A stretch of 47,233 nucleotides of DNA from Actinomycetota bacterium (GTDB taxonomy: Bacteria > Actinomycetota > Acidimicrobiia > Acidimicrobiales > VFJN01): contig VFJN01000005.1 in the NCBI GenBank assembly GCA_009886035.1, forward strand, positions 1 to 47,233, read 5' to 3'. Under the pieces are notes generated by a model. That model was not told the origin of the DNA and ran no database searches. It saw nothing but the letters and a program-made list of their open reading frames with translations. Positions 7,464 through 14,635 of the stretch are shown here, in pieces. Numbering within the stretch: position 1 is the stretch's first letter; each line of letters starts with the position of its first letter. The position numbers and the translations under genes are program-made.

Positions 7464-7478
7464 GCCGGGCCCCCCGGC
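7464..7478. terminator. possible bidirectional terminator hairpin
   Basis: GCCGGG at 7464-7469 pairs perfectly with CCCGGC at 7473-7478 around a CCC loop. It lies in the 86-base gap between two convergent genes (rnhA ending 7430, helicase ending 7517). No T-run follows on either strand, so it could only be a weak or Rho-assisted terminator. Confidence 0.35.
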
Positions 7479-7516
7479 GGGGGTCGGGTTGCGGAAAAGG
7501 TGGGCTCAGGCGCGTT

Positions 7517-10036
7517 TCATCGCTCCCGGAGATCCAGGACGCGCACCACGGCCACGCCGGCGGCATCAGAAGCGTCGAGGTCCACCTCGGCGGCGATGAT
7601 CCAGTCGTGGTCACCGGCGGGGTCGGCCAGCACTTGGCGCACCGCCCAGCGGCGCCCGCTCTCGTCCACTTCAAAAAAGGCCGACCCGCGTGCCGCGGAG
7701 TCGGTGCCGATGGAGTCGTGCTCGGCAAAGTAGGCGTCGAGCACCGCGGACCAGCGGTGCCAATCCCATCCGGTGTCGCCGTCGAGTTCAACGAGTTGGG
7801 TGATCCGGCGGTGGGCGGCGAGTTCGACCCGCCGGAACAGTTCGTTGCGGATCAGAATCCGGAAGGCACGCCGATTGTCGGTGAGCGGTGGTGGCGCATG
7901 GTCGACGTCGGCCCCGGCCTCCTCGAGGAGTTCCTCGGGGTGGGAGAGGGCTTGCCATTCGTCGAGCAGGCTGGAGTCCACCTGACGCACCAGTTCGCCC
8001 AGCCACTCCGTGAGGTCGTAGAGATCATCGGTCTTGGCGACCTCGGGCACGGTTTGGATGAGGGCCTTGTAGGCGTTGCTGAGGTACCGCAGCAACGTGC
8101 CCTCAGCCCGGGTGAGGCCGTAATACCCCACGTAGTCGGCGAAGGTCATGGCCCGCTCCCAGAGATCCCGCACCACAGACTTGGGGGACAGCGGGTGATC
8201 GGCCACCCAGGGCTGGGAATGGGCGTACATGGCGAAGGCGGCCCCGAGTTCGTCGGCGAGGGGCTGGGGGTAAGTGACCTCCTCGAGCCGGGTCATGCGC
8301 TCCTCGTACTCCATGCCCGCCGCTTTGAGCTCGGCCACCAACTCGCCCTTGGCCTTGTTCACCTGGGCGCTAAGGACCACCCCCGGATCGTCGAGCACGG
8401 CTTCCACCACCGACACGATGTTCAGGGCATAGTCAACATCGTGGCGGTCAAAAAGTTCCACGGCGGCCAGGGCGAAGGGGGCGAGCGGCTGATTGAGGGC
8501 AAAATCCCGCTGGAGGTCCACCGTGACGCGTACCAGACGACCCTGCTCATCGGGCTCATCGAGACGTTCGATCACCCCAGCCGCCATGAGAGACCGGTAG
8601 GTGCCGATGGCGCGTCGGATATGAGCCCGCTGGGCGGGTCGTGTTTCGTGGTTGTCGGTCAGGAGGCGGCGGAGGGCCAAACAGCCGTCACCGGGCCGGT
8701 CGAGCACGTTGAGCAACATCGAATGCGAGACGGCGAAACTGGAGGTGAGTGGCTCAGCCTCGGCCGCCACGAGTCGCTCGAAGGTGCCTTCGCCCCAAGA
8801 GACGAAGCCCTCGGGCGCCTTCTTCCTCACGATTTTGCGGCGCTTCTTCGGGTCGTCACCGGCCTTGGCCACGGCCTTCTCGTTTTCGGTGACGTGTTCG
8901 GGGGCTTGCACCACCACCGATCCCTCCACGTCGTAACCCGCCCGGCCCGCCCGGCCCGCAATCTGGTGAAACTCGCGGGCACCGAGGTGGCGAGTGCGGG
9001 TTCCGTCGTATTTGGACAGGGCGGTAAACAGCACCGTGCGGATGGGCACATTGATGCCTACCCCGAGGGTGTCGGTGCCACAGATCACCTTCAACAGCCC
9101 GGCCTGGGCCAGGCGTTCCACCAACCGCCGATACTTCGGGAGCATCCCGGCATGGTGTACCCCCACCCCGCTGCGCACGAAGCGGGAGAGCGTCTTGCCG
9201 AAGCCGGTAGAGAAGCGGAAGTCGGCGATGAGTTCGGTGATGCGATCCTTCTCTTCGCGGGTGCACAGGTTCGTGCTCATCAGTTGCTGGGCCCGTTCGC
9301 TGGCCGACGCTTGGGTGAAGTGCACGATGTAGATGGGGGCCTTCCCCTGCTCGAGTAGGTCGTCGATCGTCTCGAGCACGGGGGTGAGACGGAAGGAGTA
9401 ATCGAGGGGCACCGGACGCGTGGCCGAGCGGACCGTGGTGGTGGGTCGGCCGGTGCGGGTGGTGAGGTCGGCTTCGAAGCGGGTGACGTCGCCGAGAGTG
9501 GCCGACATCAAGATGAATTGCACATGGGGGAGGGTGAGGAGCGGCACCTGCCAGGCCCACCCGCGGTCCGGGTCGGCGTAGAAGTGGAACTCGTCCATCA
9601 CGGCCTGGCCCACGTCGGCTTGCTCACCGCGGCGCAGGGCGATGTTGGCCAGGATCTCTGCCGTGCAGCAAATGATCGGGGCCGCGGGGTTTACCGCCGC
9701 GTCGCCGGTCATCATCCCTACGGTCTCGCGTCCGAACATGTGGCACAGGTCGAAAAACTTCTCGCTCACGAGTGCTTTGATCGGTGCTGTGTAGAAGGTG
9801 CGCTGGCCGGCGGCCAGGGCGGCGAAGTGGGCCCCGGCGGCCACGAGGCTCTTGCCCGAACCGGTGGGGGTGGCCACGATCACGTTGGATCCCGACACCA
9901 CGTCGATCAGAGCTTCCTCCTGCGCGGGATACAGGGTAAGGCCCCGATTGGTCACCCAGTCGGCGAAGGCATCGAAGAGGGAATCGGGGGTTGGGTTGAC
10001 CGGGATGCAGTCGGATAGGAGCAGCACGGCTGCCAT
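7517..10036 (-). CDS. DEAD/DEAH-box helicase with DUF3516 domain
   Basis: An 839-residue superfamily 2 helicase of the Ski2-like group. Motif I is ATPTGSGKS (about residue 55), motif II is DEFH (VMDEFHFY), motif III is SATLGD, and motif VI is HQIAGRAGRAGYD. The C-terminal third matches the DUF3516 region found with these motors in actinobacteria. The DEFH box instead of DEAD/DEAH is visible. Family members act as ATP-dependent RNA helicases, likely in RNA turnover; the precise target is unknown. Start is the ATG at 10036, with later in-frame alternatives. It is a single gene convergent with rnhA and in the same direction as the small secreted protein 66 bases upstream. Confidence 0.92.
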   Translation of the reverse strand: MAAVLLLSDCIPVNPTPDSLFDAFADWVTNRGLTLYPAQEEALIDVVSGSNVIVATPTGSGKSLVAAGAHFAALAAGQRTFYTAPIKALVSEKFFDLCHMFGRETVGMMTGDAAVNPAAPIICCTAEILANIALRRGEQADVGQAVMDEFHFYADPDRGWAWQVPLLTLPHVQFILMSATLGDVTRFEADLTTRTGRPTTTVRSATRPVPLDYSFRLTPVLETIDDLLEQGKAPIYIVHFTQASASERAQQLMSTNLCTREEKDRITELIADFRFSTGFGKTLSRFVRSGVGVHHAGMLPKYRRLVERLAQAGLLKVICGTDTLGVGINVPIRTVLFTALSKYDGTRTRHLGAREFHQIAGRAGRAGYDVEGSVVVQAPEHVTENEKAVAKAGDDPKKRRKIVRKKAPEGFVSWGEGTFERLVAAEAEPLTSSFAVSHSMLLNVLDRPGDGCLALRRLLTDNHETRPAQRAHIRRAIGTYRSLMAAGVIERLDEPDEQGRLVRVTVDLQRDFALNQPLAPFALAAVELFDRHDVDYALNIVSVVEAVLDDPGVVLSAQVNKAKGELVAELKAAGMEYEERMTRLEEVTYPQPLADELGAAFAMYAHSQPWVADHPLSPKSVVRDLWERAMTFADYVGYYGLTRAEGTLLRYLSNAYKALIQTVPEVAKTDDLYDLTEWLGELVRQVDSSLLDEWQALSHPEELLEEAGADVDHAPPPLTDNRRAFRILIRNELFRRVELAAHRRITQLVELDGDTGWDWHRWSAVLDAYFAEHDSIGTDSAARGSAFFEVDESGRRWAVRQVLADPAGDHDWIIAAEVDLDASDAAGVAVVRVLDLRER

Positions 10037-10102
10037 CCTGCCCGCTGCGGGGGGAGGGCGGCGCGGCTGGTCGTGGCGGTGGCGGCAATCCGGGGGGTGG
10101 CG

Positions 10103-10621
10103 TTAGGGGTTTTCGTCGGGAGCGGTGACCGCCCGATGCCAGATGCCCGGCTTCTTCCAGTTGCCCGGCCAGGGTTGTGCCATGACGGCGAGAACGAGGG
10201 CGGGCGGCGCCGGCTCGATGTCGGGGTGGCCGGTGCGGGCTACCCACAGGTCATCACCCGGCTGTGGGGGACGGCCCGTATTGGACATCGCGGCGGTCAC
10301 CGCGCCACGCCGGTCGACCCGGACCACCACCGTGGCGGGCACCGTCACCCGCACGGGCCCGGCGCCGGCCCGGGGAGGGCGGGTGGCCTTGGGGCGGTTG
10401 GCGGGGCCGGTGGCTCCCATGTTTTCGTCGAGCGCGGTCGAGGCCGCGTGGTCCGGCCCGGCGAGGTCTGGGTGGTGGGAAACGGGATGATCGGCTGCCG
10501 TGTCCGCTCCCCGGGCGGGCTGCTGGGGCATGGCGGTTTGGGCCCTGACCGCCGGAGCGATGCCGACGGCACCTACGAGCAAGGCGATGGAGAGGCCGGA
10601 AAACCAGCGGCGGGGGGTCAT
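10103..10621 (-). CDS. small secreted protein of unknown function
   Basis: From ATG 10621 the product is 172 residues. It begins with MTPRRW, a hydrophobic stretch (LSIALLVGAVGIAP) and a VRAQ cleavage-like site, so it should be exported by the Sec pathway. A low-complexity Pro/Ala/His linker follows. The C-terminal 80 residues are more structured: VRVTVPATVVVRVD, AAMSNTGRPPQPGDDLWV and a Trp-rich end (QPWPGNWKKPGIWH). I do not recognise a domain. Longer in-frame starts exist up to 10789 but would bury the signal peptide. It lies 66 bases upstream of the DUF3516 helicase on the same strand. The 225 bases between it and the SDR gene hold the divergent promoters and nothing else I can identify. 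Confidence 0.6.
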   Translation of the reverse strand: MTPRRWFSGLSIALLVGAVGIAPAVRAQTAMPQQPARGADTAADHPVSHHPDLAGPDHAASTALDENMGATGPANRPKATRPPRAGAGPVRVTVPATVVVRVDRRGAVTAAMSNTGRPPQPGDDLWVARTGHPDIEPAPPALVLAVMAQPWPGNWKKPGIWHRAVTAPDENP

Positions 10622-10846
10622 GTCGTGATGATCGACAGCCGTGGCGAGCATCTTGAGGGGGGGCAAGGGCACCACCTCCCGGGGCGGGCTGGACTCCGCC
10701 GCGGTGAACTTGGCCTCGATCATCGATCCCCACCCCGCCAACGCCCCGGCGGGGGGCCTCGTCCGGGAGCCGGGCCATGGCGGCGGCATCCGGGCGGCCA
10801 GGGGCGGGTTTCGCCCCGTGGGTGCTCCGTCAATAGAGTCGCCCCT

Positions 10847-11623
10847 ATGGATCTCAACGGCATCTCAGCAATCGTCACCGGCGGCGCTTCAGGCCTCGGT
10901 GAAGCCACCGTTCGCAGCCTCGCTGCTCGCGGCGCCCGGGTCGTGGTGGTGGACATGAACCCGGAGAAGGGCGAGGCCGTCGCGAAAGACGTTGGTGGCG
11001 TTTTCGCCCAGGCCGACGTCTCCGACCCTGATCAGGTGATCGCAGCGGTAGAGGCCGCCAAGGAACTCGGTCCGCTGCGGGCGCTGGTCACTGCCGCCGG
11101 GGTGGGTTGGGCTACCCGCACCATCGGGCGCGACGGCCAGTACGACTCCGCCCATGACCTTGCTATTTTCAAAAAGGTGATCGAGGTGAACCTCGTGGGC
11201 ACCTTCAACTGCATTCGTCTGGCGGCCACCGCCATGGGCCAGAACGAACCGCTGGCCGACAACGAGAAGGGGGCCATTGTGACGGTGGCTTCCGTGGCCG
11301 CCTTCGATGGGCAGATCGGCCAGGCTTCCTACTCCGCCTCCAAGGGCGGCGTGGTGGGGATGACCCTGCCGGTGGCCCGCGATCTCTCGGCGGCGGGGAT
11401 CCGGGTGAACTGCATCGCCCCGGGCCTCATCGACACCCCGATCTACGGCGAGGGCGAAGCCTCCGAGGCCTTCAAGGACAAGTTGAAGCGTGATGTGCTC
11501 TTCCCTGATCGCCTCGGCTTCGCCACGGAGTTCTCCTCGATGGCCATCGAACTGCTGTCGAACAGTTACATGAACGCCGAGACCATCCGCGTGGATGGTG
11601 GCGTGCGCATGCAGCCGAAGTGA
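10847..11623 (+). CDS. SDR-family 3-hydroxyacyl-CoA dehydrogenase, HSD10-like
   Basis: A 258-residue classical short-chain dehydrogenase. The nucleotide-binding glycine motif is TGGASGLGEA, Asp 38 or so in VVVVDMN favours NAD over NADP, and the catalytic set is TVASVAAF (Ser) with SYSASKGG (Tyr, Lys). The C-terminal pattern FPDRLGFATEFSSMA and IRVDGGVRM matches type II 3-hydroxyacyl-CoA dehydrogenases (HSD17B10 group), which oxidise 3-hydroxyacyl-CoA in fatty acid or branched-chain amino acid breakdown. Start ATG 10847 is chosen because homology begins there (MDLNGISAIVTGG). There is no clear Shine-Dalgarno, so a leaderless transcript is possible. It is convergent with the epimerase gene. Confidence 0.9.
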   Translation: MDLNGISAIVTGGASGLGEATVRSLAARGARVVVVDMNPEKGEAVAKDVGGVFAQADVSDPDQVIAAVEAAKELGPLRALVTAAGVGWATRTIGRDGQYDSAHDLAIFKKVIEVNLVGTFNCIRLAATAMGQNEPLADNEKGAIVTVASVAAFDGQIGQASYSASKGGVVGMTLPVARDLSAAGIRVNCIAPGLIDTPIYGEGEASEAFKDKLKRDVLFPDRLGFATEFSSMAIELLSNSYMNAETIRVDGGVRMQPK

Positions 11624-11640
11624 CCTGACGCGGCGGTCAC
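11620..11640. terminator. inverted repeat between convergent genes
   Basis: GTGACC (11620-11625) and GGTCAC (11635-11640) are perfect inverted repeats with a 9-base loop. The left arm overlaps the stop codon of the SDR gene, and the right arm lies just before the end of the convergent epimerase gene. It has no T-tract. It could act as a bidirectional terminator. Confidence 0.35.
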
Positions 11641-11641
11641 C

Positions 11642-12535
11642 TCAGCGGGTGAAGATGCTCCGGAGGGTGCCGTCGATCTCGGGATGGTCGAAGGGGAACC
11701 CCGCCTCTTGGAGGACCTGGGGGAACACCCGCTGACCCTCGAACAGGAGAGCATCGGCCAACTCGGGACCTAGCAGGAGTTTCGGCCCAAACCGGGGGAT
11801 CGGCAGCAACGTGGGCCGATGGAGCACACTGCCTACCGCCTTGGTGAAGGTGGCGTTGGTGACCGGGGTGGGGGCCGTGAGGTTCACGGGACCGGTCACA
11901 TCGGCCTCCAGGAGGAAGCGGATGGCGCGCACTTCGTCGTGCAGGCTGATCCAACTCATCCATTGCTTCCCGTCGCCGAGTTTTCCGAGGAGGCCGAGTT
12001 TGGCCAGGGGCCCGATACGGCCGAGCACCCCTCCATGGGCATCAAGGACGATCCCGGTGCGCAGGCGGGGGGTGCGGATGCCGGCGGCTTCCGCCGGGGC
12101 CGCCGCCGCCTCCCAGGCCACCACGACTTCGGCAAGGAAACCGCTACCGCGGGCGCTCGTCTCCTGGAGTTGCTCGTCGCCGCGGTTGCCGTAAAAGCCG
12201 ATCGCCGAGCCGCACAGCAGCACCGGGGGCTTGTGGGTGAGGGCCGCCAGCGCGTTGGCGAGCAGGGCGGTTCCCTGGGTACGGCTCTCGAGGATCTTGC
12301 GCTTCTGCTCGTCGCTCCAGCGCCGCTCGGCGATTCCCTCCCCGGCTAAATGCACGACGGCGTCGAGGTCTTCGAGGCCCTCGTGGTCGATGTGGCCCGC
12401 CGCGATGTCCCAGCGGAGGGTGCCGGCGCCGCCTTGGGTTCGCAGGATTCGGATCACCGTGTGTCCGTCGGCTTCCAGCGAGCGGATCAGCGCACTCCCG
12501 ATCAGTCCACTGGAACCGGTGATAGCGATACGCAC
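11642..12535 (-). CDS. TIGR01777-family NAD(P)-dependent epimerase/dehydratase-like protein
   Basis: From GTG 12535 the product is 297 residues starting VRIAITGSSGLIGSAL, the Rossmann motif expected at the extreme N-terminus; an upstream start at 12586 would add unrelated residues. Further family signatures are DAVVHLAGEGIAERRW, SAIGFYGNRGDE, the WISLHD segment and the C-terminal GPVNLTAP with FGPKLLLGPELADALL. The family (SulA/YfcH-like) has no firmly established substrate. In Mycobacterium tuberculosis a member lies between the E2 gene and lipB; here it is 3.5 kb upstream of E2, a trace of the same neighbourhood. It is divergent from mscL with a 61-base shared promoter region. Confidence 0.9.
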   Translation of the reverse strand: MRIAITGSSGLIGSALIRSLEADGHTVIRILRTQGGAGTLRWDIAAGHIDHEGLEDLDAVVHLAGEGIAERRWSDEQKRKILESRTQGTALLANALAALTHKPPVLLCGSAIGFYGNRGDEQLQETSARGSGFLAEVVVAWEAAAAPAEAAGIRTPRLRTGIVLDAHGGVLGRIGPLAKLGLLGKLGDGKQWMSWISLHDEVRAIRFLLEADVTGPVNLTAPTPVTNATFTKAVGSVLHRPTLLPIPRFGPKLLLGPELADALLFEGQRVFPQVLQEAGFPFDHPEIDGTLRSIFTR

Positions 12536-12596
12536 GCTCGCTAGCCTATCGGTCACGTTCGAGTTTCTGACGGCTGCAGATACCACTGGAGGGAAA

Positions 12597-13010
12597 GTGA
12601 TCGATGAGTTGAAGAAAGTGCTCGTGGAGTTTAAGAGATTCCTGTTTCAGGGCACCGTGGTGGGGTTGGCCTCTGCCGTGGTGATCGGGGTGACCTTTAC
12701 CGCTTTCATCTCGGCCATCACCTCCGAACTAGTCACTCCTTTGCTGGGCGTGGCTTTCGACACCGAATTCAAAAACTTGACCTTCACGTGGCGCGAGAAC
12801 GAGTTCTTCTACGGCCGGGTTATCGATGCCAGCCTCACGTTGTTGGCCACGCTCCTCGTGTTGTTTTTCCTGATCCTCAAACCCTCGCAGGCCATCGCCG
12901 CCCGTCGGCTGGCCGGAGAAACTGACGACGATGCTTCTCATCTCAGCGAGGAGACCCGTGTGTTGCGGGAGATCCGGGACTTGCTCAAGGCCGCCCCGGC
13001 CGCCGACTGA
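12597..13010 (+). CDS. mscL: large-conductance mechanosensitive channel MscL
   Basis: Start GTG 12597 has a strong Shine-Dalgarno (GGAGGGAAA directly upstream). The 137-residue product has the MscL plan: amphipathic N-terminal helix (VLVEFKRFLFQGTVV), first membrane span with VVIGVTFTAFISAI, a periplasmic loop, second span (LTLLATLLVLFFLIL), then a charged cytoplasmic helix (RVLREIRDLL). MscL opens under membrane tension and releases solutes on osmotic downshock. The canonical GN-VDLAVGVIIG stretch is diverged (GTVVGLASAVVIGVTF), but length and order are right. Confidence 0.85.
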   Translation: MIDELKKVLVEFKRFLFQGTVVGLASAVVIGVTFTAFISAITSELVTPLLGVAFDTEFKNLTFTWRENEFFYGRVIDASLTLLATLLVLFFLILKPSQAIAARRLAGETDDDASHLSEETRVLREIRDLLKAAPAAD

Positions 13011-13011
13011 C

Positions 13012-13036
13012 GGCGGTGGGTTTTTGTGCATCCGCC
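13012..13036 (+). terminator. possible terminator hairpin after mscL
   Basis: GGCGG-TG (13012-13018) can pair with CA-CCGCC (13029-13036, one bulged T) around a loop containing five T residues. It begins immediately after the mscL stop codon. A T-run does not follow the stem, so it is a weak candidate. Confidence 0.3.
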
Positions 13037-13110
13037 CTGGGGCTTTAGGGTCGTGGCTCCGAGGCCCATGAGGGATACGGGTCGACCGGCGAGGAAGGAA
13101 GGAATACACC

Positions 13111-13779
13111 GTGCACGTGGTCATTGTGGGATGCGGTCGGGTGGGCTCCGGACTGGCCGGCATTCTCGAAGATGGTGGGCACACCGTGGCCGTGATCGAC
13201 AAGCAGGCCAAGGCCTTCCGTCGCCTCCCCGAGGGTTTCTCCGGTCGGGTCATTCAGGGTGTCGGATTCGATCGCGACCATCTGCGCGAGGCCGGCATCG
13301 AGCAGGCCGATGCTCTGGCGGCGGTCACCAGCGGTGACAACTCGAACATCATGGTGGCGCGTACGGCGCGCGAAGTCTTCGGCTTGGAGCGCGTGATCGC
13401 CCGTATTTATGACCCTCGCCGGGCGGCCATCTACGAAAAACTTGGTATTCCCACCATCGCCACCGTGCAGTGGACCACCGACCAGGTTCTGCGCCGGATC
13501 CTCCCCGATGTTTCTGCGACGGAGTGGGTGGACCCCTCGGCGAGAATCGTGATGGTGGAACGACCGGTGGCGGCGAGTTGGGCGGGGCGACGCCTCGTCG
13601 ATCTGGACCTACCCGGGTTGGCTCGGGTGGCGGCCTTGTCTCGCCTCGGGGTCGGACAAGTGCCCGATACCACCCTGGTTACTCAGGAAGGCGACGTGGT
13701 GTACATGACGGTGGGCGCCGATCAGATCGAGGAACTCGACGCCCATCTGGCGGGCACCCCCTCCGGCGGTGGGTCATGA
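13111..13779 (+). CDS. trkA: TrkA-type potassium uptake regulator, first of a pair (CeoB-like)
   Basis: A 222-residue RCK protein: N-terminal Rossmann domain with HVVIVGCGRVGSGLA, acidic residue at the end of the second strand (VAVIDKQ), and a C-terminal TrkA-C domain (about 140-215). These proteins bind NAD(H) or ATP and gate a membrane potassium transporter. Start GTG 13111 is preceded by GGAAGGAAGGAA. Its stop overlaps the start of the second TrkA gene by four bases (ATGA), so the two are translationally coupled. Two single-RCK genes in tandem resemble mycobacterial ceoB-ceoC. No transporter subunit (TrkH/TrkG) is encoded in the window. Confidence 0.9.
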   Translation: MHVVIVGCGRVGSGLAGILEDGGHTVAVIDKQAKAFRRLPEGFSGRVIQGVGFDRDHLREAGIEQADALAAVTSGDNSNIMVARTAREVFGLERVIARIYDPRRAAIYEKLGIPTIATVQWTTDQVLRRILPDVSATEWVDPSARIVMVERPVAASWAGRRLVDLDLPGLARVAALSRLGVGQVPDTTLVTQEGDVVYMTVGADQIEELDAHLAGTPSGGGS

Positions 13780-14447
13780 AGGTCGTCATCGTGGGGGGAG
13801 GGAACGTCGGTACCTTCACTGCTGAGGAACTGACACGCGGGGGTCATGACGTCACGATTATCGAAGTCGAGGCCGACCGCGTGGCGCGAGCCGAGAAATC
13901 CGGTCATCCGGCGGGGGTGCGCTGGGTGCTGGCCGATGCCTGCGAAGTAGACAACCTGCGCAAGGTGCCCCTCGACGATGTCGACGTTCTGGCGGCGGTT
14001 ACCGGCGACGACGAGGACAACCTCGTGGTGTCGCTGTTGGCCAAGCAGGAATTCGCGGTGCCTCGGGTCATCGCTCGGGTAAACAATCCGAAGAATCATT
14101 GGATGTTCGATGAGAACTGGGGGGTGGATGTGGCGATGTCCACGCCGCACCTCCTCACTGCCCTCGTGGAGGAGGCGGTGTCGGTGGGCACTCTCGTGCG
14201 TTTGCTCAGTTTCGATCGAGGCCGGGCGACGCTCATCGAGGTCACCCTGGCCAGTGATGCCAAGGCAGCCCACCGGGAGATCGCCACCCTCGATTTTCCC
14301 CACGAATCCACGGTGGTGGCGGTATTGAGGTCCGATCGGGTGATCTTCCCCCGCGGTGACACGATCCTGGCCCCGGGCGATGAGGTGCTGGTCCTCGTCA
14401 CCCCCGACAGCGAGGCCGACGTTCAGGCCATCCTCACCGGGCGCTGA
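13776..14447 (+). CDS. trkA: TrkA-type potassium uptake regulator, second of a pair (CeoC-like)
   Basis: A 223-residue RCK protein beginning MKVVIVGGGNVGTFTAEEL, with a Rossmann fold (second-strand acidic end VTIIEVEAD), the family segment DEDNLVVSLLAKQEF and RVIARVNNPKN, and a TrkA-C domain at about 140-223. It overlaps the previous gene by ATGA. The pair probably forms a hetero-oligomeric ring on the cytoplasmic face of a potassium transporter encoded elsewhere. A 31-codon membrane microprotein gene follows after 10 bases and is likely in the same transcript. Confidence 0.9.
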   Translation: MKVVIVGGGNVGTFTAEELTRGGHDVTIIEVEADRVARAEKSGHPAGVRWVLADACEVDNLRKVPLDDVDVLAAVTGDDEDNLVVSLLAKQEFAVPRVIARVNNPKNHWMFDENWGVDVAMSTPHLLTALVEEAVSVGTLVRLLSFDRGRATLIEVTLASDAKAAHREIATLDFPHESTVVAVLRSDRVIFPRGDTILAPGDEVLVLVTPDSEADVQAILTGR

Positions 14448-14457
14448 TCGGCCGGCC

Positions 14458-14553
14458 ATGAGTACCCGTGCCCTGTTGATGGCGGCCCTGCTGTGCGGCA
14501 TGGTGATTCTCATCGCGGGGGCGCTGCAGCTCGTGCTCATTGGCAACCGCTAA
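14458..14553 (+). CDS. 31-residue single-span membrane microprotein
   Basis: ATG 14458 to TAA 14553 encodes 31 residues: a short polar start (MSTR), about 23 hydrophobic residues (ALLMAALLCGMVILIAG and onward) and a polar end (IGNR). It starts 10 bases after the trkA pair. Tiny single-span subunits are known in potassium systems (KdpF is about 29 residues), so a role as stabilising partner of the Trk transporter is a reasonable guess, but there is no sequence match I can claim. The upstream Shine-Dalgarno is weak. Confidence 0.5.
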   Translation: MSTRALLMAALLCGMVILIAGALQLVLIGNR

Positions 14554-14628
14554 GGCCCCTTCTTCGCCAGCGCGTGGACCGGCCGGTAGAGTTGGTTTGG
14601 TTCTTCCTGTCCACGGCCTACTTCACCC

Positions 14629-14635
14629 GGAGGTG
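14629..14635 (+). promoter_or_regulatory. strong Shine-Dalgarno of lpd, placed for an ACG start
   Basis: GGAGGTG (14629-14635, continuing GATT-like as GGAGGTGATT) is close to a full anti-16S match. Eight bases after GGAGG lies ACG at 14642, exactly where the conserved Lpd N-terminus begins (AEHYDVVVIGGG). The only conventional start nearby, GTG 14633, lies inside the Shine-Dalgarno itself. Confidence 0.6.

Noticed and set aside
7172-9358. 728-codon open frame antisense to the DUF3516 helicase
   Set aside because: Same bias artefact; it spans an rnhA end, a gap and the helicase and has no recognisable domain.
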